Shown here one piece after another: positions 11,313-22,111 of a stretch of DNA of 64,000 bases (positions within the stretch are counted from its first letter, which is position 1; the number at the start of each line of letters is the position of its first letter). The DNA comes from Megaustenia siamemsis (lineage: Eukaryota > Mollusca > Gastropoda > Stylommatophora > Ariophantidae), in NCBI GenBank assembly GCA_032433765.1, contig JAVIAB010000159.1, positions 54,884,972-54,948,971 on the forward strand, read 5' to 3'. The position numbers and the translations under genes were made by a program. The notes under the pieces are model-generated. The model made no database searches. It worked only from the letters and a program-made list of their open reading frames with translations, and was not told the DNA's origin.

Positions 11313-11584
11313 AATCTATTTGATTAAGAAACAATCAACATTTTTCGGACACATCATGAGAAGAGGAAAGTTGGAATACTTGGTTACAACTCAACAGGCA
11401 AAATAAAAGGAAAGAGAGATCGTGGACGACAAACAGAGAAAATACTGGATAGCTTTGTGTCATGGCATGGAAAACAGTCAACAACAGAACTGATACGATG
11501 CACTGCAAATAGAAGATTGTGGAGGGGCATGATCACCTACGCCAACCGGTATGGCACATTATGATTATAATGAATCTATTTGAT
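11313..11584 (+). mobile_element. 248-bp LINE 3' end inserted in the RTE-like element, 12-bp TSD
   Basis: AATCTATTTGAT occurs at 11313-11324 and again at 11573-11584. The 248 bases between encode the C-terminus of an RT (FFGHIMRRGKLEYL, then ELIRCTANRRLWRGMITYANR) and end GGTATGGCACATTATGATTATAATG. The 3' end of the minus-strand element at 12043-14300 is the same family, so this is a short, 5'-truncated sibling inserted in the opposite orientation. Confidence 0.9.
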
Positions 11585-11924
11585 ACCTCTTCTTATCTCT
11601 AGGGTTTTTCCATGTGTATAGTTTCCTTTTCTCTTGCTCAAAGTAGGTGTTACATATTATCAGCCTGTTTTCGTCACATAATTCTATTAATCCATCTCCT
11701 CTGTCATTTCTTTTTCCTAAACCATGATTTCCTATAATGATCTTATATCTATCATTTCCTACTTTAGCGTTCATGTCACCCATTACAATCAAGATGTCTG
11801 AAGATTTCACTTGCTTCATAACTTTATTTAGGTCTTCATAGTATGCCTCTATTTGTTCATCTGTGTTGTTTTGAGTAGGTGCATATGTCTGTATTATTGC
11901 TATGCCGAATGGTTTTGTGTTCAA
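11573..11924 (-). pseudogene. AP-type endonuclease fragment of the RTE-like LINE
   Basis: The frame reads FGIAIIQTYAPTQNNTDE, then ILIVMGDMNAKVG, then GLGKRNDRGDGLIELC. These are the QxYAPT, GDxN and G-x-G-x-x-N-x-x-G motifs of LINE apurinic endonucleases, which nick the target DNA. The Asp and Asn of GDMN are intact. The N-terminal strand with the catalytic Glu is missing. The frame runs into the nested insertion at its C-terminal side. Confidence 0.87.
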
Positions 11925-12042
11925 CTTAAGTAGTATAATCGTATCACTGCATGTCCAGTGGGCACTTATATAATTTTTTGCAGCTTTCTTTTCATCAGTA
12001 TTTCACCCCCCCACCCCACCCCTTTGATGTTCTGTTGTGTTT

Positions 12043-14300
12043 CCGAAGTATCATCATCATCATCTTCATGTGCCATACCGGTTGGCGTAGGCGATCATGT
12101 ACCTCCACAATCCTCTATCTACTTTGCATTGTATCATTTCTGTTGTTGACTGTTTTCCATGCCATTACACCAAGCTATCCAGTAGTTTTTCTCTTTGTCG
12201 TCCGCGATCTCTCTTACCGTTTATTGTGCCAGTTGTAACCAAGTATTCCAACTTTCCTCTTCTCATGATGTGACCGAAAAATGTTGATTGCTTCTTTCTG
12301 ATGTTTTTTAAGAGCTCCCTTTTTGTGTTGGCCTCTTTGAGAACCTCCTCATTGGTCTTTTTTAGCTGTCCATGGAACTTTCAACATTCTTCTGAGAAAT
12401 CCCATCTCTGCGGCCTTTAATCGTCTTTTCATTTGTTTGTCTACTGTGCATGATTCGCTTCCATAGGTCAGAATTGGTTCTATATAGCATCGATTAACTC
12501 CCTTTCTCATTTCTTTTGACATAGATTTGTTGCATAAGATATTTTTCATTTTCTGAAATGCTATTTTGGCCTGAGCTATTCTGCTTTTTATTTCTGTGGT
12601 GCATCTCCCATCTGATGTTATTATTGTGCCCACGTATTTGAAACGTTGCACTTGTTTCAGATTTGTCTCGTTTATTTTTATGCTGCATGTTGGTGATGAT
12701 TGTTTCTTCGATATAACCAGTACTTCTGTTTTCTTACTATTCAGACTGAGACCTTTCTTGTTGCTTTCTTTTACTATTATGTCTATCATTTCTTGTAGTT
12801 CGTTCTCTGTCTCTGCTATTAAGACTGTGTCTTCCGCATATCGCAAATTATTTATGTTGTGATCATTGACTTCAATTCCTTTTTTATCTACTATAGATCT
12901 CATAATATATTTGCTGCAAAGTGAAAACAACCCCGGCGATAGAACACATCCTTGTCTGACTCCCAGTTTTATAAATTGAAATTGTCCTGTTTGGTTGTTA
13001 ATTCGTATAGCTGCTGCTGTTTGTTGCCAGTACATGTTTTTTTATTATTCGCAGATCCTAGCCATCAATGTTTAATCTGCTTCTTGAATCAGCATATTGA
13101 TTATTTCCACATGCTTTACTTTGTCAAATGCTTTCGTGTAGTCTATAAAGTACATATATAGATCTTTCTTTACCTCTATAGATCTTTCTATCAATGTTCT
13201 TAAGATTTATATTGCATTATTGTTGTCCTTTCCTTCCACAAATTGACATTGTTCCTCACCTATTTCTGGTTTTATTTTGTTCCTTACACGTTTCATGATT
13301 ATTTTTAGTAATATTTTAGTCATATGGCTCATCATACTAATAGTGCGATGGTCTTCACAATCAGTGGCGCCTGGCTTCTTCGGTATGGCTACAAAATAGA
13401 TTTTAGTAGATCTTCGGGTATGTGTCCAGCGTCATATAAGTCATTGAGTAATTGTATTATGACTTATACTCCCAGCTCTCCTAATGCATTTATCTCTTCA
13501 ACTGTTATATTGTCCGGACATGGGGCTTTGCCTCTTTTCATGTGTTGAATTGCGTCCTCCACTTCACTCTGCATTATTGGTGGTCCTGTATCTTCATTGG
13601 AATTGTTTAATTCTGGTCTTTCATCATCATAGAGTTGACTGATATATCCTGTCTATCTTTCCGTTGTCTTCTCCTGCCCCATAATTCTATTTCATTTCTT
13701 TGATTTCACACATCCTGAAACTTTGACTTCTTTTCTTCCTTTTAATTCATTTAAATGATTGTGCATAAATTTTGAGTCTTTCTTTTGTTGTTTTTCCATT
13801 TCTTCACATTTCTGTTTTAACCAACTTTCATTTGCTTCTCTGCATTTGTTTTGGATCTCTTTGTGCAATATGTTATATGTCCGTTCTTCTTTCTTACCTA
13901 AGTATATAAATGTATATTTTTCGTCCTCTATATACCCACATTCTTTCCATCTTGTCTCTTTTATCCCTAGAATATCTATGTTTATTCATTCTGCTTCTTG
14001 AATCAATTTTCCAATTTCCCTTCTCGATATAGTTTTAACAATCCATGTATTTAATTTAAGATTTTTCCTCCGACATAAGTTCGAATTCCTCTCCATGGCT
14101 TCCTCTGGACTAGTACGTGATGAGGCTCCAATCTCTTTCACGGTGGTCAGCCACATTCGTCTTTCGTGTCCCGAACATGTCTCTTGTGTACCACACACTT
14201 TGCTGTTTTCGCTTTCTGGGGCCTTGGTCATTGCTGACTCTTCCGCCCCATCCACCGTCACCGTCTTTGTACAATTCGGAATGGAAATTTCCGTCTGCCT
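12043..14300 (-). mobile_element. RTE-like LINE with deleted endonuclease and YAED catalytic box
   Basis: Reading leftwards: a 5' leader (about 14300-14100); the start of an endonuclease domain (LNTWIVKTISRREIGKLIQEAE, then INIDILGIKETRWKECGYIEDEKYTFIY, about 14060-13910); a jump to the RT linker (NILHKEIQNKCREANESW); RT fingers near 13560-13300; KAFDKVKHVEIINMLI near 13140; and the RT palm and thumb. The 3' end carries ANRYGT and an ATGATG tail at 12043-12065. Most of the endonuclease is deleted internally, and the RT is frameshifted upstream of 13035. Confidence 0.83.
12349..13035 (-). pseudogene. RT palm and thumb frame with a substituted catalytic box (YAED)
   Basis: This 228-codon frame contains KLGVRQGCVLSPGLFSLCS, then NNLRYAEDTVLIAETENEL, a Lys-rich LSLNSKKTEVLVISKK segment, the thumb FKYVGTIITSDGRCTTEI, and ILTYGSESCTVDKQ. 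The box that should read YADD reads YAED, so the second metal-binding Asp is Glu. In known reverse transcriptases this change severely lowers activity. With the upstream frameshifts, this copy is almost certainly dead. Confidence 0.85.
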
Positions 14301-15087
14301 GGCGCGAAAGTGAAAAACAATGACCTATCACCGATAGGTCAATCTCGAATGAAAAGAAGATAAATACCCACTTAACAAGGAGAATGTCCACCCATCCACC
14401 AGCCTGTCAGAAGTTAAACAACCACAACAGGCATGAGCAGAACATTGAATCCAAGAAGCACACACCGCGTGTAACCGGCGTATTTCGAAACAACACACAC
14501 TGTAACGGAAATCACTGTCCACATACGGACTCCATCTTGAAAACCATCTTGAAAATGGATCTAGTGGGTGATTTTTAGTGGATTCTTAGTGATTTTAGAG
14601 GACATAATGGGTATGGGGGCGTGGTTAGGTTCAGTAGAGATAGAAAGGGACCCAACTCTGATCAATTAAAGAAAAAGATGGTGGCGTGTATTATAGTTGG
14701 ATCGCCGACCGCAAAGCGAACGAATAGTATTTATTGTATATGATTGTTGAGAAAATATGAATAGTGGTCAGATGTCCTTATATAGAGAAACTATTACAAG
14801 TGCACAGATGGTTGCCCTTTCTCGAATAGGGTGGTATATGGTGATATATAAAGAAAATACGATAGTTGGCCAGCGATAGTTGTGTCTAATAAATGTAGTT
14901 ATCAATATGTCCGAGCGGATGGATTTGTATTCTTCTCCTTCTGCGATCATGACTCATTCAGACTAGGATTCCGGGCTCTTTGAGGGCAATTGTCTGTTTA
15001 AGTGGTTCGGTTGTCCCATACAGTTTCTCTTCCAGGGAGGTGGGTGTGGGTAATATTATTCTTCTGTTTTTCTCAGGTCTGTGTTAT
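14301..15087. other. No gene recognised
   Basis: This is mixed-composition sequence with scattered stops on all frames. I see no conserved motif, tandem repeat or splice-bounded open stretch of note. Confidence 0.6.
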
Positions 15088-15540
15088 TGTTATTGGCTAT
15101 GGAAGGCCTCGGTCTCACAGCAAACGAATTAAAATCCATAATTGCTCAACCGCCCGTGCCAGTGGAATCATCCGAATTACTAACTCATCTCCCAAACAAA
15201 GAAAGGTAACTGTAGTCCCCATCGTAGCAGTCTCAGCACACGCCAAAAAACATAAGGCGAAACCGCGCAGAAAGTGAACACAGCCAACTGTTCCCCGTCA
15301 TACGATATCATCATTCATCGTAAACAAGCGGGATATCGAAGTAGGATCAAAACGGATGAGACACACAGCTCACGGTGTGCACAGAGCACTTAACTCAGTA
15401 GCTCCTGCAACAAGCCGGACTTGGAATATGAGGAAACTGCAAGAAGGAACACTTTTCAGACATAGCCTTCAATGGTTCCTGCCGCCTATCCACCATATAC
15501 CATGGGAGTTTACGTCCTCCCGAAAATGATGATCGTCGTA
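15088..15540 (+). repeat. Dispersed repeat, copy A
   Basis: This is one of three copies in the window; the others are 19440-19935 and 25140-25480, both inverted relative to this one. The shared core begins TATGGAAGGCCTCGGTC, includes a stretch reading GLGLTANELKSIIAQ, and ends TCAGTAGCTCCTGCAACAAGC. Copies A and B also share about 120 bases beyond this core. One translation of the three copies has a KKG, TRQK, GETA, SYDIIIHRKQ pattern that faintly recalls the Cys/His-rich tail of piggyBac-type transposases, but the cysteines are mostly absent. The family is therefore unproven. Confidence 0.75.
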
Positions 15541-15545
15541 GCACT

Positions 15546-16184
15546 TTATGATGTTAGGCCATCATTGATGACTCCAATTCCAAACATATAAACACACAGT
15601 GGTGGTAAGTTATAATTTCCAATCCAACAGAAGCCACATGACCTGTAGTTAGTAAAAACACAATTGATGATGTTCTCCGCTCCCTTCTTGTAGCTGCCGC
15701 CACACGATTCTGATGTCTCATTAACTTGGACATCATTCAAGAACAATGTCAGATGAACATTCCATAGATATGGCTTTGCTGATGAAGTGCTTGGTGCAAC
15801 AGTTGTATCAATCATAGTGCAGGCTCCTGGTATGTGTTCTTTAATATCACAGACGGCACATGATGTTGTTACATTCAGAATTTCTTTCAGGGGTGTAAAT
15901 ACGTGGCACACACATAGAGAGTGGCTTGTGGTCACAGTAATCCCATTAAAGGCAATTCTAGGGTAGCATGGCATAGCTGTTTCAGAACAGCACAATCCTG
16001 TGATGTTTTCTGTGTTCGCTATAAAACTGCTGCTGCTACCCAATCCTGACCAATTATAGGTGTGGACATTATTCACTTGCAATGACAAAACTGCTTTGTT
16101 TACATCATAAACCTCTGGAAGCGAATCATTTATGGGACTAATAGTACAATTTATTCTTCCATCGGGGATATCTTCATTGAGTCC
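15546..16184 (-). CDS. Unidentified cysteine-rich, N-glycosylated extracellular exon
   Basis: This is a 212-codon open stretch with no ATG near its left-hand residues, so it reads as an internal or terminal exon and not as a whole gene. On the coding strand it is preceded by a run of T and then AATGAAG, a plausible splice acceptor. The peptide has about 16 cysteines, including CC, CVC and CAVC clusters, and potential N-glycosylation sites at NCT, NDS, NWS, NIT, NVT and NET. There is no transmembrane segment, and the stop follows GVINDGLTS. The Cys and glycosylation density suggest an extracellular domain. I do not recognise the fold. Downstream of its stop lies dispersed repeat copy A. Confidence 0.45.
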   Translation of the reverse strand, partial: GLNEDIPDGRINCTISPINDSLPEVYDVNKAVLSLQVNNVHTYNWSGLGSSSSFIANTENITGLCCSETAMPCYPRIAFNGITVTTSHSLCVCHVFTPLKEILNVTTSCAVCDIKEHIPGACTMIDTTVAPSTSSAKPYLWNVHLTLFLNDVQVNETSESCGGSYKKGAENIINCVFTNYRSCGFCWIGNYNLPPLCVYMFGIGVINDGLTS

Positions 16185-16479
16185 CAAAAAAAAAAAATTC
16201 TTTGGTTAAAAAGCACATATGCTTTTGAATTAAACCCAAAATGAGCCCACTTCATAGATTCAAAATGATCCTTGCCAATGTCATCCGTTTGCACAAGTTA
16301 GGTCCTTAGATACCAATGTCACAAACTAAGACATCAAATTAACGACTTTATCTACAGCGAAGGTTAACGAACTGTGAACAAACATTTATGTTCAAACCCC
16401 TGAATACATTTTCAAAAACTTGCCAACTCGCTGCAATAACATTTATCGTGGTATTCAAAGTAAACATTGCTTAGTCCAT

Positions 16480-17330
16480 AGCTCGAATATAAATAAGCTG
16501 CCATTTTGGTGCGTCCCATGACGTCAACCTTGAGGTCTGTGTATTGGGGGCAATCCTGTAGAACATTTTTTGCCATTTTGTCCAGTGTACAGTGGCATAG
16601 GCTGGTAGTTCCTTTTTGAATTTGGTGAACATGTGGTTTATCATTCTGTTGTGGCCAGCGCGTAGGCGAAGTAAGATGACGTGATCCCTCCTTGATAGTT
16701 GGCGGTATCCATCCCTCTCGTTATAATGTGGGTGTTCTTGTTTCTATTTTTGATGATACTGGCCTTTGATGCTGGACTTGGCTTCGTCGTAGGTGACCAG
16801 ATAGTTCTCTTGTGGTATCTCCCTCCCTCATTAGCTAATTTGTCTGCACGTTCGTTTCCGTGTATATTACAGAGTGGTGGTATCCACTGTCAGTCCACTA
16901 GCTCACTGTCTCTGACGGGGTTTTTAGAGATTTTAGGACTGACAGTGCATCAGAGAGTATCACCAATTTCTTGTGCACGTTATTTGTGTGCCGGAGAGCC
17001 AGTTTTTCAGCGTCTTTAAGGGCTTCAGTTTCTGTTTTAAAGTTGTTTGAGAATTCCCCAGTTGCTATCAACTTGCTGATCTCTTCCTGGTTATTCAGCG
17101 TCAAGAACACACCTCCTTCTCCATTTCTGGTGGCATTTGTAGTAGATTCATCTGTGTATATATGTGACCAAGAGTCCTCTGGGTAGTTGTCGCTTGTGTG
17201 TTTTTTTGCTATCTATTTTCTCACTGTGTTTGTTTAGGTGCCTTTTTGCATGATTCCTATTATGTCTTCTTTAAGTTCTGGACTTTTTATTGGAGGATTT
17301 GTATGTGACGGAATGTTATCGGAGGGATGG
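16480..17330 (-). pseudogene. RNase H and C-terminal part of another I/R1-like LINE
   Basis: Minus-strand sequence reads SHIYTDESTTNATRNGEGGVFL, then FKTETEALKDAEKLAL, then KKLVILSDALSVLKSL. After a frame break it continues WIPPLCNIHGNERADKLANEGG. These are the four acidic boxes of a retroelement RNase H (Asp in YTDES, Glu in TETEAL, Asp in LSDALS, Asp in ERADKLA). Beyond it RLRAGHNRMINHMFTKF and CHCTLDKMAKNVLQDCP resemble the Zn-binding C-terminal tail that follows RNase H in such elements. The family differs from the one in the triplicated unit. Frameshifts make it non-functional. Confidence 0.8.
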
Positions 17331-17893
17331 TTTGGTTGAGTAGGGGTGGAGGGAAGCTGGAATTTTGGAATGGACTTTGAGGGGGATGGGGTACGCCTGA
17401 GCATGGTAGAGATAAAGAAAATGTAATAAAAATAATGGTGAGCCAAAATAGACAGATAGAAAAGATAGTGAAAGCTGAGGTAGGTTTTATAGTTGAATCA
17501 GCGTCTGTGAAGGGGAAAAAAATATTGTTTTGATTATATATATATTAAAATTGAAGAGTGATGATTATATAAGATATATAGAGAATATATTAAAAAGTGG
17601 GCAAATATTTTTATTCACTTGTCAAATAAATGTTTGAGTTTTTGTTATTTGAAGATGGAAATTTTTTTTCCAAATGCGTGTACACAGACATACACAAGAA
17701 AGGAGAACATACCAAAAAATAGCGATAAATGAGAAGTTTATTTTACATCAAAGAAACAATTATAATGTGTTTACGTTTAAAACAGCCAAAATATTTCGGA
17801 ACAACAAAGTAAGTGAAACAACTGTAATGCGTATGTGCAATAAAAAAAATACAAGCACACATATACACAAACATATTTTAGACAAAGTCATAA

Positions 17894-18161
17894 AACAATT
17901 ATAGTAAAAAAAAGAGCCCCTCTCACGCCTTGCTAGGCGTATGGGGAATATGGTGTCAGTAACCATATTTTTTCGATACCCACGGCACGTGCTTGGGTGT
18001 TGTTGTGGGTATCAGGCTAGGTGGCCTTTGCTTCCAGAAAAATCATTGGTATCCATTTTTAGAGCCTGGGTGAACCTCGGAGCCTTTTCAGTCCGAAAAA
18101 AATCTGCCACTGCTGGGGATCGAACCCGGAGCCTTCTGGTCAGGAAGCGAGAACAATTATA
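17894..18161 (-). mobile_element. tRNA-derived SINE with 10-bp target-site duplication
   Basis: AACAATTATA flanks the element at 17894-17903 and 18152-18161. The 248-base insert, read on the minus strand, starts with the 3' half of a tRNA-like region: CTTCCTGACCAGAAGGCTCC and then GGGTTCGATCCCC, a clean RNA polymerase III B box at about 18116-18128. A body with CCGAGGTTCACCCAGGCTCTAA follows, and the end is GGGGCTCTTTTTTTTAC. The A-box half is missing, so the copy is 5'-truncated. The body resembles, from memory, the central domain of molluscan SINEs, in which a tRNA head precedes CTGAGTCCACCCAGCTCTAATGG-type sequence. Confidence 0.8.
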
Positions 18162-19439
18162 ATGGATTTACATAAACACAAATATGCAATTTATAACCAA
18201 GATCAATGTCTACTTTTATCCCTCTCCGTCTACAGTGGAATGTAAAATAACACAATCACGTGTGTCACGTTTATGATATGTATAAAAATTGTGAAAAGTG
18301 GTCTAGGTATTTTTAGCGGGGGATAGTAGATTTAGGTAGCTAGTTTTGACTTCGGCAAAGGTTTTATATAGGAAAATGCATAAAAAAAAAATACCAAGAG
18401 TGGTCAGAGGTAGACTTTCTTGTCTTATAAATAAATGTGTAAGTATGGGTAATTATGTCCGTGGGAATAGATTGAATCGGCGTCATGTACTGATTCTGCC
18501 AGAGATTGATGGATTGAATCGGTAGATACAAAAGGCGCGGCAACTCAACTCACAAAGGTGAGACAAGCTTACGTAGAACATACAATTCTAGTTCAGTGGG
18601 GTTTTCAACATCGTCTGAGTCCACATAACACTAGTCTGTTATATTTTATACACACACTCGAAAGGACCGTTTTCGAAACATGTTCTACCCGATAGTTTTG
18701 CGAAACTTGTTCTACAAACATCGGAGCGTGTTTGTTAAGAAAAAAATGAAAGCCTATGCTTTTATATATATAAAGGTCACACTTGCTTTTCGCGAAAAGA
18801 TAGTTGTCACTCGAGCATGATAAATGAATGGAGGCCCGTATCAAGGTTCTTAGAAATATGGGTGACGTATATTCCTCTTTGCCAAATCAAGTGTTGTGAA
18901 TGCGACCTTTCCCCATCTTGAACTGATATGCGGTTTACGCCAACATATTGAGTGATGTTCAATGGCCGTCGTTGGAATTGTTTAACGCCAATTATTTACA
19001 AGTTACAACTCATTAATATGGACCGTTCTGCCAAGTCAAATGAAGGTTTAACTTTAGAGAGTTTGCACGATTTTTTTTTTTTTGCATTGCTGGCTGCATT
19101 CACTAGAGTAATCTTAAATTTATGGGCGCATCCATTGTTGTGTGTGGTAGGTGATCATAATGGTTGATCCTATATCCCAACACAGGTCGTATGCTAATGA
19201 TAAAAGGAGTATTGTTTATGACTTTGCAGCCCAAGTGTGATCCCGGCGGTTCATATTATTCAGGAGGGATGTTGTCTACATTCAAAAGACCTACTGTGAG
19301 ATCGATGGTGGACCTACGAACTGTTTTATTAATTCACAAATTCACATTGTAGTGAGATCTTACAGTCTGTTGTTCGATGTACGACGGTGATGATCCGAGT
19401 ACTAACCGTGTTCCATATGTTTGGATTTGTGGACAAAAA
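18162..19439. other. No gene recognised
   Basis: AT-rich sequence with short unconvincing open frames. A T11 run lies near 19073. Nothing else with recognisable structure was seen. Confidence 0.6.
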
Positions 19440-19935
19440 CGATGTCCTAACATCAACAAGCGGTATACATAAAAAAGACGATCATTTTCAGGAAAACATG
19501 AACCTCAGGTAAATATAGTGGATAGGCGACATGAACCGTTAAAGGAATGTCAGAAAAGTGCTCCTTGTTGCAGTTTCCTCATATTCCAAGTCCGGCTTGT
19601 TGTAGTAACTAGTGAGTTAAGTGCTCTGTGCAAACCGTGAGCTGTGCGTTTCAGCTATTCTAATCGTGTTTCGCCATCCTGATTGTTTACGATGAATTAT
19701 GATATCGTATGACAAGGAATAGATGGCTGTGTTCGCGTTATGTGCGGTTTCGCCGTATGCCTTTTGACGTGTGCTGATACTGCTATGAAGGGGTCTAAAG
19801 CTACCTTTCTTTGTTTGACAGATGAGATAGTAATTCGGATGATTCCGCTGGCACTGTGGATGAGCAATTATGGATTTAAATTCGTTTGCAGTGATACCGA
19901 GGCCTTCCATAACCATAACTATAACCATGGGTGAC
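19440..19935 (-). repeat. Dispersed repeat, copy B
   Basis: This is an inverted and diverged copy of the repeat at 15088-15540, including the outer segment with CGATCATTTTCAGGAAAAC and the core GCTCTGTGCAAACCGTGAGC. One minus-strand frame of 118 codons is open across the core (MEGLGITANEFKSIIAH, later SLSYDIIIHRKQSG), which suggests the family once encoded protein. The frame is not shared intact with the other copies. Confidence 0.75.
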
Positions 19936-20055
19936 TTTCTACCTCGCTCGGTCGGATGTCGGGTCAGGAACACTGACCAGCAGTAAAGTTCTTACTGCTT
20001 CTTATAATATTTAAATATTAAACAATAACCACAATTCTTAACAACTAAAACAGTA

Positions 20056-20166
20056 CTGGAGTCGTCAGTCGCTGGACACTGCGGGAATTGCTGATAAGAG
20101 TATCTGAGCACCAACGGATATATTCGGGGTGTATTGATAATGACCCACAATAACTCAATAACAATT
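20056..20166 (+). mobile_element. Orphan 3' terminus of the I-like LINE
   Basis: About 110 bases match, at roughly 85% by eye, the reverse complement of 783-895, which is the natural 3' end of the I-like LINE in copy 1 of the array. Shared landmarks are CGTCAGTCGCTGGACACTG, GGAATTGCTGA, ATCTGAGCACC and the terminal AATAACTCAATAAC. It is an extremely 5'-truncated insertion on the opposite strand and helps fix where the family ends. Confidence 0.8.
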
Positions 20167-20689
20167 TGGCAAGGTACTGTCATTGTGGCCTATAATGGTG
20201 GCCCCATGATGGTTCGTGTATATTCAACTCTAAAGCGAGGCGGCATTCCTCTCCAGTTATTGCACTATTTAACTCTTTCCGTACGTTTCGCCGCACTGTG
20301 CGCCAAACCAATTTCGTCAACGTGAGTTTCGCCGCATAGTACACCACGTTCAATTTGATTAGTGTGAACGCCATCAGACATTATTCTTTTTACATGTCTT
20401 GTATCATCTTGATATTTGTGAAATCTAATACCTTGTTCAATTATCTAAACATTCATATATATGTATATTATATGTTAGATAAATATGTAGATTGATTCTT
20501 AAAATCCTGAACAATTTTGTCTCTGAAATCTCTTCAGTTGCTTCGGTAAAAAGCTTCCATACAAAAAGAGTTAACATTACCTTTTCTATAATGATCCCTT
20601 TTTTTACCTTTAGTAGGAACATTTTTTCTTCATTCCAAATTTTATTAAATAAACAATATAAGTGGAAAACTGACTTCTTCATCTTTTGA

Positions 20690-20800
20690 TTTTACTCGTC
20701 CACTGCGATAGTCTTGGTCTGCCCTTTTCACATTATATATGTCCTTCCCAGCTTAGTAAGCTGTTGTATCTTTTAACATGTCTTAAAAATAGCATTTGTC
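20690..20800 (-). mobile_element. Short fragment of the RTE-like LINE C-terminus
   Basis: The landmarks TTTTACTCGTCCA, TAGTCTTGGTCTGC and GTAAGCTGTTGTATCTTTTAACATG align with the 3' part of the RTE-like family (for example 3035-3150). Diverged and too short to be coding. The flanks, 20167-20689 and 20801-21150, show no gene. Confidence 0.7.
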
Positions 20801-21149
20801 TTTTTCAAAACGTCAACTTTAAAATACAAATACAAAAATTGGTTAATTATGGGTCGTCACTATTCTTCTTATAATTCACAATTATATCTAAACACGTATC
20901 TCCCCCTACCCACACTTGTACACGAATCCATTTTCTCCATTTTCACGATAATCTCACCTTGTTCTCAAAATCATGTAACATCCCTCAACATCCCTAAATC
21001 CCAATCCCTAACCAGAACTCACTTGACCATACACTACAACTCTAATTTCAACGCCCTGACTTTGGAGTCACCTAAGCGCTGCATCTACTCCTACCGCAGA
21101 CACTGTCAGTCTTCTGTAATAGACTATAAGAGACAGTAACTAAGTCTAT

Positions 21150-22111
21150 ATGATCCACATTTTGTGCAACCAATCATGTTATTGCCGCCGTTGCTGCTTC
21201 TATCTCCATTATCATGATGGACACCGTCATGCAACACTTGCTAGGTTCCCTAGCCACTCCTCTGCAATGTTTGTATGCCACAAAACACCAACTGCTACGC
21301 TGTCCACGGATTAAAGAACCATCCGTGTAGATGATGGGGTCTTGAGGTGATGACACTTATTCGATGGGTTCCTTTATTACAACCTCGGTAGCTCCATACG
21401 CCAAAATGCGACGCTCCCTGCCGCGTTAAATAATTACTCTGGTTAGCCTCTTTTCTCCGGTGTTAATTCTATCCAATCATTGCCAGTCTTTATGTCGCTC
21501 AGATCACACTTTTCCACGTTCGCTACTTTTATTCGCACTAGCAACCGATGCCACCCAGCGTGCGAGCCGTAGGTCAAAGTCTGTCTCACTAAGTATGTGT
21601 GTGCCATAGCCCACTCTATAGTATACATCTTCAAGATCTAGGGCAGCCAGTACCGAATCCGTCCTTTGAAAGAATTCGTAGAAGTCGTTCGCGAGTATGA
21701 AGACATTAGCAGTAGTATCCCAGCCCGGCCTATAACCACCTAGTGTGTTTGGCAACAATTCTTTGATCCCAAGATACACCACTAGCTTTTTGGAGATGCT
21801 TATTTCGATAACTTTTCCATAAACATGTTGCTCGGCAATAATGCGATATCCGAAATGTGTGGACTTATCTTTGCTCGATTTAGGGAGTGGAGCATGATAG
21901 CTGTGTAACCATTCCTCTTGGATATCTCCAGTCCTGATTCTCTGATTGAAGTCTGCAGTCATGACCTTTACATTGTCAGGATTGGTCTCCATTAAAAGAC
22001 TGAACCTTATACCATCCGGCCCTGGGACACTGTCTGTGGCATTCTTGCTCTGTGCGAACCACATCCTCAAAATTGATTGGATACTCGGGGATTACTTGTT
22101 CCAATGATGAT
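21150..22111 (-). pseudogene. I/R1-like LINE: RT fingers to motif A, then RNase H, with internal deletion
   Basis: A 188-codon frame (21504-22070) carries TDSVPGPDGIRFSLL (finger motif), HAPLPKSSKDKS, GYRIIAEQ, ELLPNTLGGYRPGWDTTAN and the palm motif LAALDLEDVYYRVGYG with its catalytic Asp. The palm box FADD and the thumb are missing. After a gap near 21500 the sequence resumes in an RNase H start, DPIIYTDGSLIRGQRSSW followed by IMEIEAATAAI (21174-21356). The RT upstream part continues on the far side of the nested LINE (22849 onward). Differs from the RNase H elements elsewhere in the window. Confidence 0.78.

Larger units (their letters stand above)
9241..11950 (-). mobile_element. Nearly full-length RTE-like LINE (endonuclease to C-terminus), decayed
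   Basis: Read from right to left, this is one element. The apurinic-type endonuclease fragment starts near 11924, the RT finger and palm lie at about 10.9-10.05 kb, and the thumb (HTITSDGKCTTEINKRIG, then NVMKNILTSKQ) near 9.9-9.8 kb. A diverged C-terminus runs to about 9290, and a short ATGATG tail sits at 9281-9299. It belongs to the same family as the RTE-like piece repeated in the 2,532-bp array, so it shows the order of the missing parts. Stops and frameshifts are frequent, and the 5' end of the endonuclease is lost. A 248-bp foreign LINE end interrupts it at 11325-11572. Confidence 0.82.

Noticed and set aside
15088..15277. Basic peptide ending HAKKHKAKPRRK, also seen in copy C
   Set aside because: The frame is not preserved in copy B and has no proper start, so it is a by-product of the repeat.
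18605..18844. 79-codon minus-strand frame
   Set aside because: No similarity to a family I know, and in AT-rich DNA such a length is expected by chance.
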